DNA of 64,000 nucleotides from assembly GCF_001685355.1 (NCBI RefSeq), contig NZ_CP016438.1, forward strand, positions 2,604,001 to 2,668,000, written 5' to 3'. The position numbers and the translations under genes are program-made. The notes under the pieces are model-generated. The model was not told where the DNA came from. It saw only the letters and a list, made by a program, of their open reading frames with translations, and did not search any database. Source of the DNA: Streptomyces lincolnensis. GTDB taxonomy: Bacteria; Actinomycetota; Actinomycetes; Streptomycetales; Streptomycetaceae. Below, piece after piece: positions 42,204 through 50,717 of the stretch; positions within the stretch are counted from its first letter, which is position 1, and every line of letters starts with the position of its first letter.

Positions 42204-45200
42204 TCAGCGGACCCACATCTGGGAGACGAGGGGGCCGAAGCCGAGGGTGGTCTGGTAGTTGCCGAGGCGGGTTGAGGTGAAGGAGACCTGTTTGACGTTG
42301 GCCACCGGGATCCAGACGGCCTCGTCGACGGTCATGCGGTCGACCTGCTCCCACAGTCGACCGGCCCGGGCGGAGTCGGAGACCTCGGCGGCCTGGGCGG
42401 AGGCGACGAGGCGGTCGAAGGCGGGGGAACAGTACTCGGCGAGGTTCGGGTTGTTACCACCGTCGGCCGGACGAAAGCCGTCGCAGGTGAGGCTGGGCGT
42501 GAAGTACGTGGAGGCGGACGGATAGTCGGGCCACCACGCGTTGAACATCAGCTGCGCCCGCGTACGTGAGTCCCCCACGGTGTCCCAGTACGTCTCGTCC
42601 TTGGGCAGGACGTGCAGGGTGGCCCGGTAGCCGAGTTCCTTCAGGAGGTCCACGAAGTAGGAGGCGACACGGCGGGGCGACTCCACGCTCCAGGTCCACA
42701 CGCCGACCTCCATGCCCACGGTGCCCGACGCCTTGACCAGCTCCCTGGCGCGATCGAGGTCGGGTCCGGACCACCGGCCGCCGGGGCCGGGGGCGCGCGT
42801 GTACGGACAATAGGGGCGGTAGCCGGGATACCCCGGCGGCAGGGTCTGGCAGGTCACGGACGCGATCTCACGCCCACCCATCAAGGTCACCAGCCTGTTG
42901 CGGTCGACGGCGTAGGAGAGGGCCTGGCGGACCCGCTTGTCGTCGAAGGGCGGCACTCGGGTGTTGAAACTCTCGTAGATCATGAGGAACGCGGGGTCGG
43001 AGCGGAGCCGGCCCGGGTAGCGCACGGCGAGCCGCCGCAGGTCGAGCAGTCGGGGATGACTGTTGAGATAGATCGCGAGGTCCGCCCGGCCGGCGTTGAC
43101 CTCCGCGATCTGTTTCTCGGCCGTCGCGACCGTCCGCCAGCGGATGACGTCGGCGTAGCCCTCCGGCTGGGCGACATGGGACCACTGCCGGAAGTGCGGG
43201 TTCCGTACGAGGGTGAGCTGCTTCCCTTTCCGGTATTCGGAGATCCGGTACGGACCGGTCGAGGGAACGGGCCGGTCGCCGACGCCCTCGTCCGAGGTGC
43301 CCGGTGGCGTCGGTACGACGAACAGAGTGAGCTTGCCCAGGAAGTCCGGGTCGGGCTCAGTCAGCCGGAAGGTGACCGTGGACGCCGTGTCGTCGGTGAC
43401 GATCCCCCGTGAAAGGTCGCAGCGTTCGGGGTGGTCCAGGCACGCGGCCCCGCCGATGACCCTCGTGAAGTACACGGGGTTTCCCCCGCCGACGGTCAGC
43501 ACCCGCTCGACGCCCCGGCGGAAGTCCGAGGCCTTGACGAGTCTGCCGTCGGAATAGCGGATCCCCCGCCGCAGGGTGAAGGTGTAGGTGCGCCCACCGT
43601 CGGCGGGTCTCGGGAGTTCGGTCGCCAGGTCCGGGATGAGCGTGAGTTCCGAACCGCCGGGCACCTGACGCCACCCGACGAGATGGTCGTAGACCACGCT
43701 GAGCGCGAGGACCGCCTCCCCGACATAGACGTTCGCCGGATCGATACCCGCCTCGGCGGCCCCGCCGAACCCCAGCACGGTCAACGTCCCGCCCCGATGC
43801 GCCGCCGAGGCGAACGCCCGCGCCCCCACCCACACCGTCTCCCCGGCCAGCGCCAGCCCCCGCGGCGAACCACCCGTACGTACGGTCCGCACCGGCCGTG
43901 CCGTCCGCGGATCCAGCCGCACCACCGTCGCGTCGTACTCGTTGCTCACCCACACCCCGTCCGGCCCCGCCGCCACCGTGCGGGGCCCGTCGCCGACCTC
44001 GTGCGAGGTGACGACACCGGAACGCGTGTCGATACGGGAGACGGTGAGTGAGAGCCCGTTGGCGACCCAGACCGCGTCCTCGGTGACGGAGACGCTGCGG
44101 GGTCCGGTGCCGACCTGGATCGGTCCACGGGCCTGGCCGGAGGCGGCGTCGACCGGAGTCACCGTGCCGTCCAGGCTGTTGGCCGCCCAGACCGTGTCCT
44201 CGCCCACGCCGATGCCGGTGGGCGCCCTGCCCACGGCGACGGGCGGGCCCACCCGCCCCGAGTCGGGGTCGATGCGCCGGACGGCGTTGTCCCCGCTCAG
44301 CGCGACCCACACCCCACCGGGACCGGCGGCGACGGCCGAGGGCAGGTTGCCGACGGGCACGGTGTCGACGACCCGGTCCACGGAGGCGTTGATGCGCGAG
44401 ACCGTGCCGTCGCCGCTGTTGGCGACCCAGACGTCGTCGCCGTCCACCGCCACGGCGACCGGACCGGAGCCGACGGGGATCAACTGAACGGCGCGGGTGC
44501 GCGGATCGATGCGGCTGACCGAGTCGTCCCCGCTGTTCGCCGCCCACACCGACCCCGCCCCCCAGGCGAGCCCGTCCGGGCTCTGCCCGACGGGCACGGC
44601 AGGACCACCGCCGCCGTGCACGGCGCCGACGGTGTTGGCCTCCAGGGAGACGGGGACGGACCGGGGCGCACCAGCTCCGGAGAGAAGCCCCGTACACAGG
44701 GCGGTGATCGCGGCGAAGGAGAGGACCGTGCCCCGGACCCTGCGTCGCCGGGCCGTGCCCGGCGCGCCCGTCCGGTGAGGCGCGGCGACGGTCGGGTCGT
44801 GGGCCAGCACCGCCTGATGCACGCGCTGCACCGACTCGTCCGGATCCAGGCCCAGTTCGTCCGCCAGCCGGTCCCGTAACCGCCGGTAGTACGCCAGTGC
44901 CTCGGCCTGCCGACCGCAGCGGTACAGCGCGAGCATCAACTGCGCGCACAGCTGCTCCCGCAGGGGGTGGGCGGCGACCAGTTGCTCCAACTCGCCGACG
45001 ACGGCCGCGTGCCGTCCCGACGCCAGGTCCGTCTCGACGCGCGCCTCGATCGCGGACAGCCGTACGCCCTCCAGGCGCGCCGCCTCACGTCGTACGAAGC
45101 CGTAGTCGCCCAGATCCTCCAGGACGGCACCGCGCCACAGCCCGAGCGCCCCGCGGAGGATCCGGCCCGCCTCGGCATGCCGACCCGCGTCGAGCGCCGC

Positions 45201-45566
45201 CCGTCCCTCCCGGACCGACGCCTCGAAGCGGCCGGCGTCCGTGGCGGCGGGGTCGGTGCGCAGCAGATAGCCGCGGCCCTGCGTCACCAGCACCTCGGCG
45301 GGGGCGCCACGGGTCCGGTCCGGCTCCAGGATCCGGCGCAGGTGGAAGACGTACGTCTGTACCGAGGTGATCGCCCCGTCCGGCGGGTCACCGTCCCACA
45401 CCTCGTCGACCAGCCGGTCCAGCGGGACGACCCGGTTCGCCTCGATCAGCAGCAGGGCCAGCACCGCGCGCTGGCGCGGCCCGCCGAGCGGCAGTGCGGA
45501 GCCGGAACGCAGCACCCTGAGCGGGCCGAGCAGCCCGAACTCCGTGACCGTCTGCGTGGCTGACAT
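42204..45566 (-). CDS. SARP/BTAD regulator fused to extracellular propeller and peptide-binding domain
   Basis: A 1120-residue one-component membrane receptor. Residues 8-105 are an OmpR-type winged helix (LGGPRQRAVLALLLIEANRVV, SVQTYVFHLRRILEP). Residues 110-255 are the BTAD domain (DAGRFEASVREGRAAL to QRVHQAVLAHDP). A basic stretch and one membrane helix (280-298) follow. Residues 325-600 are seven or so propeller blades (ddxVWVANSGDGTVSRI type). Residues 610-1115 are a complete family 5 oligopeptide-binding protein (YTFTLRRGIRYSDGRLVKASDFRRGVERVL, DKRVRQALSYAVDRN). No frameshift is visible and codon use is uniform. It probably binds a peptide or glycan outside and regulates genes inside. 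Heptamer repeats lie just upstream. Confidence 0.88.
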   Translation of the reverse strand: MSATQTVTEFGLLGPLRVLRSGSALPLGGPRQRAVLALLLIEANRVVPLDRLVDEVWDGDPPDGAITSVQTYVFHLRRILEPDRTRGAPAEVLVTQGRGYLLRTDPAATDAGRFEASVREGRAALDAGRHAEAGRILRGALGLWRGAVLEDLGDYGFVRREAARLEGVRLSAIEARVETDLASGRHAAVVGELEQLVAAHPLREQLCAQLMLALYRCGRQAEALAYYRRLRDRLADELGLDPDESVQRVHQAVLAHDPTVAAPHRTGAPGTARRRRVRGTVLSFAAITALCTGLLSGAGAPRSVPVSLEANTVGAVHGGGGPAVPVGQSPDGLAWGAGSVWAANSGDDSVSRIDPRTRAVQLIPVGSGPVAVAVDGDDVWVANSGDGTVSRINASVDRVVDTVPVGNLPSAVAAGPGGVWVALSGDNAVRRIDPDSGRVGPPVAVGRAPTGIGVGEDTVWAANSLDGTVTPVDAASGQARGPIQVGTGPRSVSVTEDAVWVANGLSLTVSRIDTRSGVVTSHEVGDGPRTVAAGPDGVWVSNEYDATVVRLDPRTARPVRTVRTGGSPRGLALAGETVWVGARAFASAAHRGGTLTVLGFGGAAEAGIDPANVYVGEAVLALSVVYDHLVGWRQVPGGSELTLIPDLATELPRPADGGRTYTFTLRRGIRYSDGRLVKASDFRRGVERVLTVGGGNPVYFTRVIGGAACLDHPERCDLSRGIVTDDTASTVTFRLTEPDPDFLGKLTLFVVPTPPGTSDEGVGDRPVPSTGPYRISEYRKGKQLTLVRNPHFRQWSHVAQPEGYADVIRWRTVATAEKQIAEVNAGRADLAIYLNSHPRLLDLRRLAVRYPGRLRSDPAFLMIYESFNTRVPPFDDKRVRQALSYAVDRNRLVTLMGGREIASVTCQTLPPGYPGYRPYCPYTRAPGPGGRWSGPDLDRARELVKASGTVGMEVGVWTWSVESPRRVASYFVDLLKELGYRATLHVLPKDETYWDTVGDSRTRAQLMFNAWWPDYPSASTYFTPSLTCDGFRPADGGNNPNLAEYCSPAFDRLVASAQAAEVSDSARAGRLWEQVDRMTVDEAVWIPVANVKQVSFTSTRLGNYQTTLGFGPLVSQMWVR

Positions 45567-45580
45567 GGCACATCGCCTCG

Positions 45581-45608
45581 TTCCAAGCCGGTGCCAAGGC
45601 GTTCCAAG
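45581..45608. promoter_or_regulatory. SARP-type heptamer direct repeats
   Basis: On the minus strand CTTGGAA, CTTGGCA and CTTGGAA are spaced 10 and 11 bp apart, i.e. one helical turn. SARP and OmpR-type proteins bind such direct repeats. They lie 15-42 bp upstream of the SARP fusion gene and about 105 bp upstream of the divergent secreted protein gene. Confidence 0.6.
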
Positions 45609-45713
45609 CGCCTGTCGAGGAGGGTACCGCCGCCACGCGGTGAGGTGTGACCCAGTTCACGTAACAGCCGCTCGCCGGACGGGCGTTGCGGCCGGATTCC
45701 AGGGAGATTCACC

Positions 45714-46640
45714 ATGATCCATGCACTTGCGTCACGCCGTCCGGTGCTCTGGGGCACTGCGTTCGCCCTCTCCGCGGCCCTCGGCGGCCAGAGCCTCATG
45801 TCGACGCCGGCGTCGGCCGACCGGCTTCTTGATGAGCCCTCGGCAGTGTCCGGCTACACCTACGTCACGCAAACCAGCGCGTCCAACTCCGACTCCGCGC
45901 GTTCGGTCAGTGCACGGTGCCCCCGCGGCAAAGTGGTCCTGGCCGGTGGCGCGCGCATCGTGGGCGGCGGACTGCACGTGCTGCTTCGCGGCTCATATCC
46001 AGGCCACTCTTCCTCCAGGCACGAGTGGCTCGCAACGGCGGAGGAAATCCTGGGCGGCACCACGGCCAAGTGGTCCTTGCAGGCCTACGCGGTGTGCGCC
46101 ACCAAGCCTGCCGGGTTGGCGTACGTTCGAGCCGAGTCGCCCTTCAATTCGAACAGCCCCAAGGCTCACGCCGCCGTCTGCCCCCGTGGGACAGAACTCA
46201 TCGGTGTGGGCGCGAGGGTCAGGGGCGCAAGCCACAGGGTGGGCATCAACCGCATGACCATCCTCTCCCGGCGCTCCGACTCGGCCAGGGCCGCCGAAGT
46301 CGTGGGCACCGATCGGGCGTGGGCCGTAACAGCCCACGCCACGTGCGCCAAGTCACTCCAACAGTCCTTCCGGGAAAGCAGCGTGCGATCTGTCGTCGGC
46401 CCGGCCCGGTCGGGGACAGCCTTCGCCAGCTGCCCGTTCGGAAGTCGGGCGTACGGTGTCGGTTTCCAGACCGCCGGCAGCCTGACCACTCTCAACCGAC
46501 TCGCCCCGATGGAACTGCGTCCGACGCAAATACCGCTCCTCCCGGCCCTCCCGGTCGGAGGGTGGGCAACCGTGTCCGAACTGACCCCCGGGACGCTCAA
46601 CCAATGGTCCCTCAAAGCCCAGGTCATCTGCATCCGCTGA
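45714..46640 (+). CDS. Secreted protein with three internal repeats
   Basis: A 308-residue exported protein. The signal peptide runs to about residue 35 (LWGTAFALSAALGGQSLMSTPASA-D). The mature part has three related units of about 85 residues, each with a CPxG motif: SVSARCPRGKVVLAGGARIVGG, HAAVCPRGTELIGVGARVRG and AFASCPFGSRAYGVGFQTAG, and each ending in W(S/A)(L/V)xA(Y/H/Q)AxC. Two Cys per unit suggest one disulfide each. I do not recognise a function. Third-position GC looks lower than in neighbours, perhaps a sign of transfer. ATG 45714 has AGGGAG upstream; divergent from the SARP fusion. Confidence 0.78.
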   Translation: MIHALASRRPVLWGTAFALSAALGGQSLMSTPASADRLLDEPSAVSGYTYVTQTSASNSDSARSVSARCPRGKVVLAGGARIVGGGLHVLLRGSYPGHSSSRHEWLATAEEILGGTTAKWSLQAYAVCATKPAGLAYVRAESPFNSNSPKAHAAVCPRGTELIGVGARVRGASHRVGINRMTILSRRSDSARAAEVVGTDRAWAVTAHATCAKSLQQSFRESSVRSVVGPARSGTAFASCPFGSRAYGVGFQTAGSLTTLNRLAPMELRPTQIPLLPALPVGGWATVSELTPGTLNQWSLKAQVICIR

Positions 46641-46666
46641 CCCTCCGGCACGGGGGTACGGAGGAC

Positions 46667-46700
46667 AGGGGCGGGGCGCCCGAGGGAGCGCCCCGCCCCT
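46667..46700 (+). terminator. Terminator after the secreted repeat protein
   Basis: A 12-bp perfect stem (GGGGCGGGGCGC at 46668-46679 with 46688-46699) plus one A-T pair and a short T run lie 28 bp after the stop codon. Confidence 0.85.
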
Positions 46701-46743
46701 TTGGGCGCCCCCTCGTGAATGCGTGCACAAGCGGCCCCCTACG

Positions 46744-47751
46744 ATGGACGGCGTGCCAAACGTGACCCGCGCCGACGTCGTAGCAGCCGTCCGCAACCCG
46801 CTCGCCTTCATCGCCGCACGCTGGACACCGACCCCGAGGACGGTCCGGCGGGCGGCGCTCGCCGCGCTCGTGATGTCGGTGCTCATCGTGGTCACCGGTG
46901 GGGCGGTGCGGCTCACCGGGTCGGGGCTCGGCTGCCCGACCTGGCCGAAGTGCACCGACGACTCGCTGACCGCGACGAGCGCGATGGGCGTGCACGGCGC
47001 CATCGAGTTCGGCAACCGCATGCTGACGTACGTGCTGTGTGCCGCGGTCGGCTGGGCCATCATCGCCGCCCGCTCGGAGAAGCCGTACCGGCGGAGCCTG
47101 ACCCGGCTGGGCTGGGCGCAGTTCTGGGTCGTGATGAGCAACGCGGTGCTCGGCGGCATCGTGGTGCTGGTCGGCCTCAACCCGTACACGGTCGCCGCGC
47201 ACTTCGTGGCGACGTCGGCCCTGATCGCGATCGCCACGGTGATGTGGCAGCGCACCCGGGAGGGCGACGGGGAGCCCCGGCCGCTGGTCGGCAAGGCCGT
47301 GCAGCAACTGGTGTGGTTCCTGGTCGCGGCCTCGGTGCTGCTGATCCTGGTCGGCACGGTGGTGACCGGAGCGGGCCCGCACGCGGGCGACTCCAGCGAG
47401 GTCGAGCGGATGCCGCTGGACTGGGAGACCGTGAGCAAGGTGCACGCGGTGCTGGCCTGGATCGTGGTGTCGCTGACCTTCGCCCTGTGGTTCGTCCTCA
47501 AGGCGGTCGACGCCCCCAGGGTTCCGCTGGCCCGCACCCGCGACCTCTTCCTGATCCTGCTCGCCCAGGGCGTCATCGGGTACGTCCAGTACTTCACCGA
47601 CCTGCCGGAGATCCTGGTCGGCCTGCACATGCTCGGCTCCGCCCTGGTGTGGATCGCTGTCGTGCGCGTGCAGTTGTCGCTGCGGGAGCGGCCGGAGGTG
47701 GTGGCCGACGTGCCGGGCCCCTCCAGCGAGGCGACGCTGACCCGGGCGTGA
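46744..47751 (+). CDS. ctaA: Heme A synthase (COX15/CtaA)
   Basis: A 335-residue membrane protein with eight helices that converts heme O to heme A for cytochrome c oxidase. The conserved extracytoplasmic loop GGAVRLTGSGLGCPTWPKC and heme-ligand His residues (GVHGAIEFGNRML, NPYTVAAHFVATSAL, KVHAVLAWIVV, GLHMLGSALVW) are present. The start could be GTG 46723, ATG 46744 or GTG 46753; the conserved sequence begins at VPNVTRADVV. It pairs functionally with ctaB 2 kb away. Confidence 0.93.
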   Translation: MDGVPNVTRADVVAAVRNPLAFIAARWTPTPRTVRRAALAALVMSVLIVVTGGAVRLTGSGLGCPTWPKCTDDSLTATSAMGVHGAIEFGNRMLTYVLCAAVGWAIIAARSEKPYRRSLTRLGWAQFWVVMSNAVLGGIVVLVGLNPYTVAAHFVATSALIAIATVMWQRTREGDGEPRPLVGKAVQQLVWFLVAASVLLILVGTVVTGAGPHAGDSSEVERMPLDWETVSKVHAVLAWIVVSLTFALWFVLKAVDAPRVPLARTRDLFLILLAQGVIGYVQYFTDLPEILVGLHMLGSALVWIAVVRVQLSLRERPEVVADVPGPSSEATLTRA

Positions 47752-47767
47752 ACACCTGCGCCGTAGC

Positions 47768-48874
47768 TCAGCGCAAGCCGTAGACGCGCCGCGCGTTTCC
47801 CTCCGCGATCAGTCCCGCCACCCGCTGCGCGTCCGTCAGGGACCAGGCACCGTCGGCGACCCAGCCGCCCAGGACCCGGCCGAGCGCCTCGCGGAACAGG
47901 CGGGCGCCCACCACGTGGAGTTCGGGCAGGCCCTGGGCTCCGCTGGAGAAGAGGATCTTGCCGAAGGGGGCCAGTTCCAGGATCTCGGCGAGGACGGTCG
48001 CGGCCCGGGCGCCCGTGCGGACCAGGGCGGCGCCGGAGTCGGCGTAGACGTGGGGGAAGACGCCGGCGAGATGGGCGGCGTGGCGGTGGTAGGGGTAGCC
48101 GTGCAGGAGGACGAGGTCCGTGCCCAGGCCGGCCGTGGCGCGGACGAAGTCCGTCAGGAGCACGGGGTCCGTGCGGTCGATCCGCAGACCGGGCTCGCCG
48201 AGACCGGCGTGCAGCTGGAGGGGGCGGCCGGAGGCGATCGCGATCCACAGCAGATGGCGCAGCAGTACCGGATCGCTCAGTTCCCCGCCGACCCGGCGCC
48301 CCGCCAGCCAGCGGCCCGCCGCTCCCCGCACCTCCCCCGGTCCCGGCGGCTCGGGGGCGAGCGCGAGTCCGTGCCGTACGCCCGCCACGGAGGTGAAGGC
48401 CACGGCACCGGCGGCGGCGGCGTGGACGGACTCGGCGAGGTTGGCGAGGAAGGACTCGACGGTGCCGGAGGTGTCGGCGACCTGTTCGGCCAGGAGTTCG
48501 AGCCGCACGATCTCGCGGGCCTCGGCGCCCGCCGCCGAGGCCATCTCGTCGGGCCCGGTGAGGTCCCCGGGCAGTCCGGTGTCGACCAGATACGTCGTGA
48601 TTCCGCTGCCTCTGAGGAGCCTGCGGCCCGATTCCAGTACGCCGAGTTCACGGCGCCGGGCGAGATAGCGGGCGGGCGGGCAGTGCGGTTCCAGGCCGAG
48701 GAGCGGGGGGCACCAGCGGCGTACCGCGAACCCGGTCTGGGTGTCGAACAGCGTCGTCCCGGCCGCGGGCGGACCCTCGGTGCGGGCCAGCTGGGCCTCG
48801 AAGGTGCCGAGGCCCAGCTCCGTCCGCAGTACGCCGTGGCAGTACTGGTCCACGAGGGACGGCGTTTCGATCAT
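47768..48874 (-). CDS. Amidohydrolase family protein (FluG-like)
   Basis: A 368-residue TIM-barrel hydrolase of the amidohydrolase-2 type related to the N-terminal part of FluG proteins. Visible are the N-terminal DQYCHGVL, SGITTYLVDTG, the barrel strand LQLHAGLGEPGLRIDRTDP, LVLLHGYPYHRHAAHLAGVFPHVYADSGAAL and a late FSSGAQGLPELH. The first HxH metal motif of classical enzymes is reduced to a single His (CHG). Substrate unknown. Confidence 0.8.
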   Translation of the reverse strand: MIETPSLVDQYCHGVLRTELGLGTFEAQLARTEGPPAAGTTLFDTQTGFAVRRWCPPLLGLEPHCPPARYLARRRELGVLESGRRLLRGSGITTYLVDTGLPGDLTGPDEMASAAGAEAREIVRLELLAEQVADTSGTVESFLANLAESVHAAAAGAVAFTSVAGVRHGLALAPEPPGPGEVRGAAGRWLAGRRVGGELSDPVLLRHLLWIAIASGRPLQLHAGLGEPGLRIDRTDPVLLTDFVRATAGLGTDLVLLHGYPYHRHAAHLAGVFPHVYADSGAALVRTGARAATVLAEILELAPFGKILFSSGAQGLPELHVVGARLFREALGRVLGGWVADGAWSLTDAQRVAGLIAEGNARRVYGLR

Positions 48875-48956
48875 CCGGGCTCCCCGTGGGACGGACCATG
48901 TCCGAGGACCGTGTTCTCCTACGGTCCTCCACGGGGCCTAACGGGTGAACCCGGTG

Positions 48957-49313
48957 TCAGGTGTTGCTCGGGCCGCCCACCTGGATTCCGGCCATCCGCG
49001 TCCACTCGTACGGCCCGGTCCGCACCTTCGCGGCGAACTCCCCGTCGAACTCCTCGTGAACAGTGATGCCGGACTTCGCGACCGCCTTCTCGGCGATGTC
49101 GTACGACGGGGCCACCAGGTCGCCCCAGCCGCCGTCCTCGCCGACCAGGACGATCCGGGCGCCGCGCTCGCCGAGGTAGGCCACCTGGCCCTCGGCTCCG
49201 CCGTGCTTCTTGGAGAAGGCGCCGATCTGCTTGGCCAGGCGGGCCACCCTGCGCTCGGCCCGCGCGGCCTTCTTGGCGTCGGTGCCCTCGTCAACCTGCT
49301 GCGTGTCTGCCAT
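48957..49313 (-). CDS. Hypothetical basic-acidic cytoplasmic protein
   Basis: A 118-residue protein with a charged coiled-coil-like N-terminal part (DAKKAARAERRVARLAKQIGAFSKKH) and a compact alpha/beta C-terminal part (RIVLVGEDGGWGDLVAPSYDIAEKAVAKSGI, EWTRMAGIQVGG). No signal or membrane segment. Not recognised. ATG 49313 chosen at MADTQQVDEG. Confidence 0.75.
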   Translation of the reverse strand: MADTQQVDEGTDAKKAARAERRVARLAKQIGAFSKKHGGAEGQVAYLGERGARIVLVGEDGGWGDLVAPSYDIAEKAVAKSGITVHEEFDGEFAAKVRTGPYEWTRMAGIQVGGPSNT

Positions 49314-49350
49314 GGCCAGGATGCTACCGACGGGTAGATCAAACGGCGAC

Positions 49351-49386
49351 GGCCGGGGTGCGTGGCCTTGACCACGCACCCCGGCC
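49351..49386 (-). terminator. Terminator of ctaB
   Basis: A perfect 15-bp stem (49351-49365 with 49372-49386) with a 6-nt loop lies 20 bp after the ctaB stop codon. Confidence 0.85.
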
Positions 49387-49406
49387 GGGCCGGTGCGACA
49401 CAGGGA

Positions 49407-50357
49407 TCAGCGCAGGAAGGGGTCCACCGCGACCGCCACGAACAGGATCGACACATAGGTGATCGACCAGTGGAACAGCCGCATCTCCTTGAGCTTGGCG
49501 CCGGTCACCTCGGCCCTGGCCCGGTTCTGGAGGCCGTGCGCCTCCCAGAGCCAGAAGCCGCCGGACAGCAGCGCGACCGCCGTGTAGAACCAGCCGGTGT
49601 AGCCGAGCGGCTGAAGCAGCAGCGACACCGCGACCATCACCCAGCTGTAGAGCACGATCTGGCGGGCGACCACCTTGTTGGAGGCGACGACCGGCAGCAT
49701 CGGCACGCCCACGCGCGCGTAGTCCTCCTTCACCTTCATGGACAGCGGCCAGTAGTGCGGCGGCGTCCAGAAGAACATGACGAGGAAGAGGATGATCGGC
49801 GCCCACGACATGGAGTTGGTGACGGACGACCAGCCGATCAGCACCGGCAGGCAGCCCGCGATGCCGCCCCACACGATGTTCTGCGAGGTACGGCGCTTGA
49901 GGATCATCGTGTACACGACGACGTAGAAGAGGAGCGCGCCGAGCGAGAGCCAGGCCGACAGCCAGTTGACCGTGAGGCCGAACAGCAGCGTGGAGACGAC
50001 CGCGAGGGTGATGCCGAAGGCCAGGCACTCGCGCGGGCTGACCATGCCGGTGACCAGCGGGCGCTGCGAGGTGCGGTCCATCAGCGCGTCGATGTCGCGG
50101 TCGATGTACATGTTCAGCGCGTTGGCGCCGCCCGCGGAGAGGTAGCCGCCGACGCAGGTCAGCAGCACCAGCTTCAGGTCGGGCACACCCTGCTGCGCCA
50201 GGAACATCACCGGAACGGTGGTGATGAGCAGCAGCTCGATGATCCGCGGCTTCGTCAGCTCCACGAACGCCTTGACACGGGCCCCGAACGGCCGGTGACT
50301 CGAGCTCCTGCTCTTCTCCCCCAGCACACCGGCTGGACGGGATTCGACGGCCGTCAC
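49407..50357 (-). CDS. ctaB: Protoheme IX farnesyltransferase (heme O synthase)
   Basis: A 316-residue UbiA-type prenyltransferase with about nine membrane helices that adds a farnesyl group to heme B. The prenyl diphosphate site [22 protein letters not shown] and the second Asp-region [17 protein letters not shown] are complete. The start is GTG 50357 with an AGGGG ribosome site. Divergent from the transketolase gene. Confidence 0.94.
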   Translation of the reverse strand: MTAVESRPAGVLGEKSRSSSHRPFGARVKAFVELTKPRIIELLLITTVPVMFLAQQGVPDLKLVLLTCVGGYLSAGGANALNMYIDRDIDALMDRTSQRPLVTGMVSPRECLAFGITLAVVSTLLFGLTVNWLSAWLSLGALLFYVVVYTMILKRRTSQNIVWGGIAGCLPVLIGWSSVTNSMSWAPIILFLVMFFWTPPHYWPLSMKVKEDYARVGVPMLPVVASNKVVARQIVLYSWVMVAVSLLLQPLGYTGWFYTAVALLSGGFWLWEAHGLQNRARAEVTGAKLKEMRLFHWSITYVSILFVAVAVDPFLR

Positions 50358-50717
50358 GCACACCCCTACAGAGACATCCCAGCAAGCCTCGCCCGTGTGA
50401 AGTCCCGGTAAAGGCTCGCGCGTACCACGCCACTGTAGACGTTGCCCATACCCCGACATTCGCGGGGGTGGGGTCGTGTTGGGAGGCACCGCGGGACGAG
50501 CCCGCCGGCACTCGATTGAGCACTCGAACGAGCAGCACCGTATTCAGTTGCCGAACACGGAACGGCCCGGTGGGGAGGCGGATCCCCGACACTCCCGGCA
50601 GTCTGGAACGACTCGAAAAAACGCACGTACCGACGGGGGTAGGCTCGACAAAGGCCGCTGCGCCCCGTGCACCGGCATTCGACATGCGTGACATGTGGAG
50701 AGGAGCCCTGACCCAGG

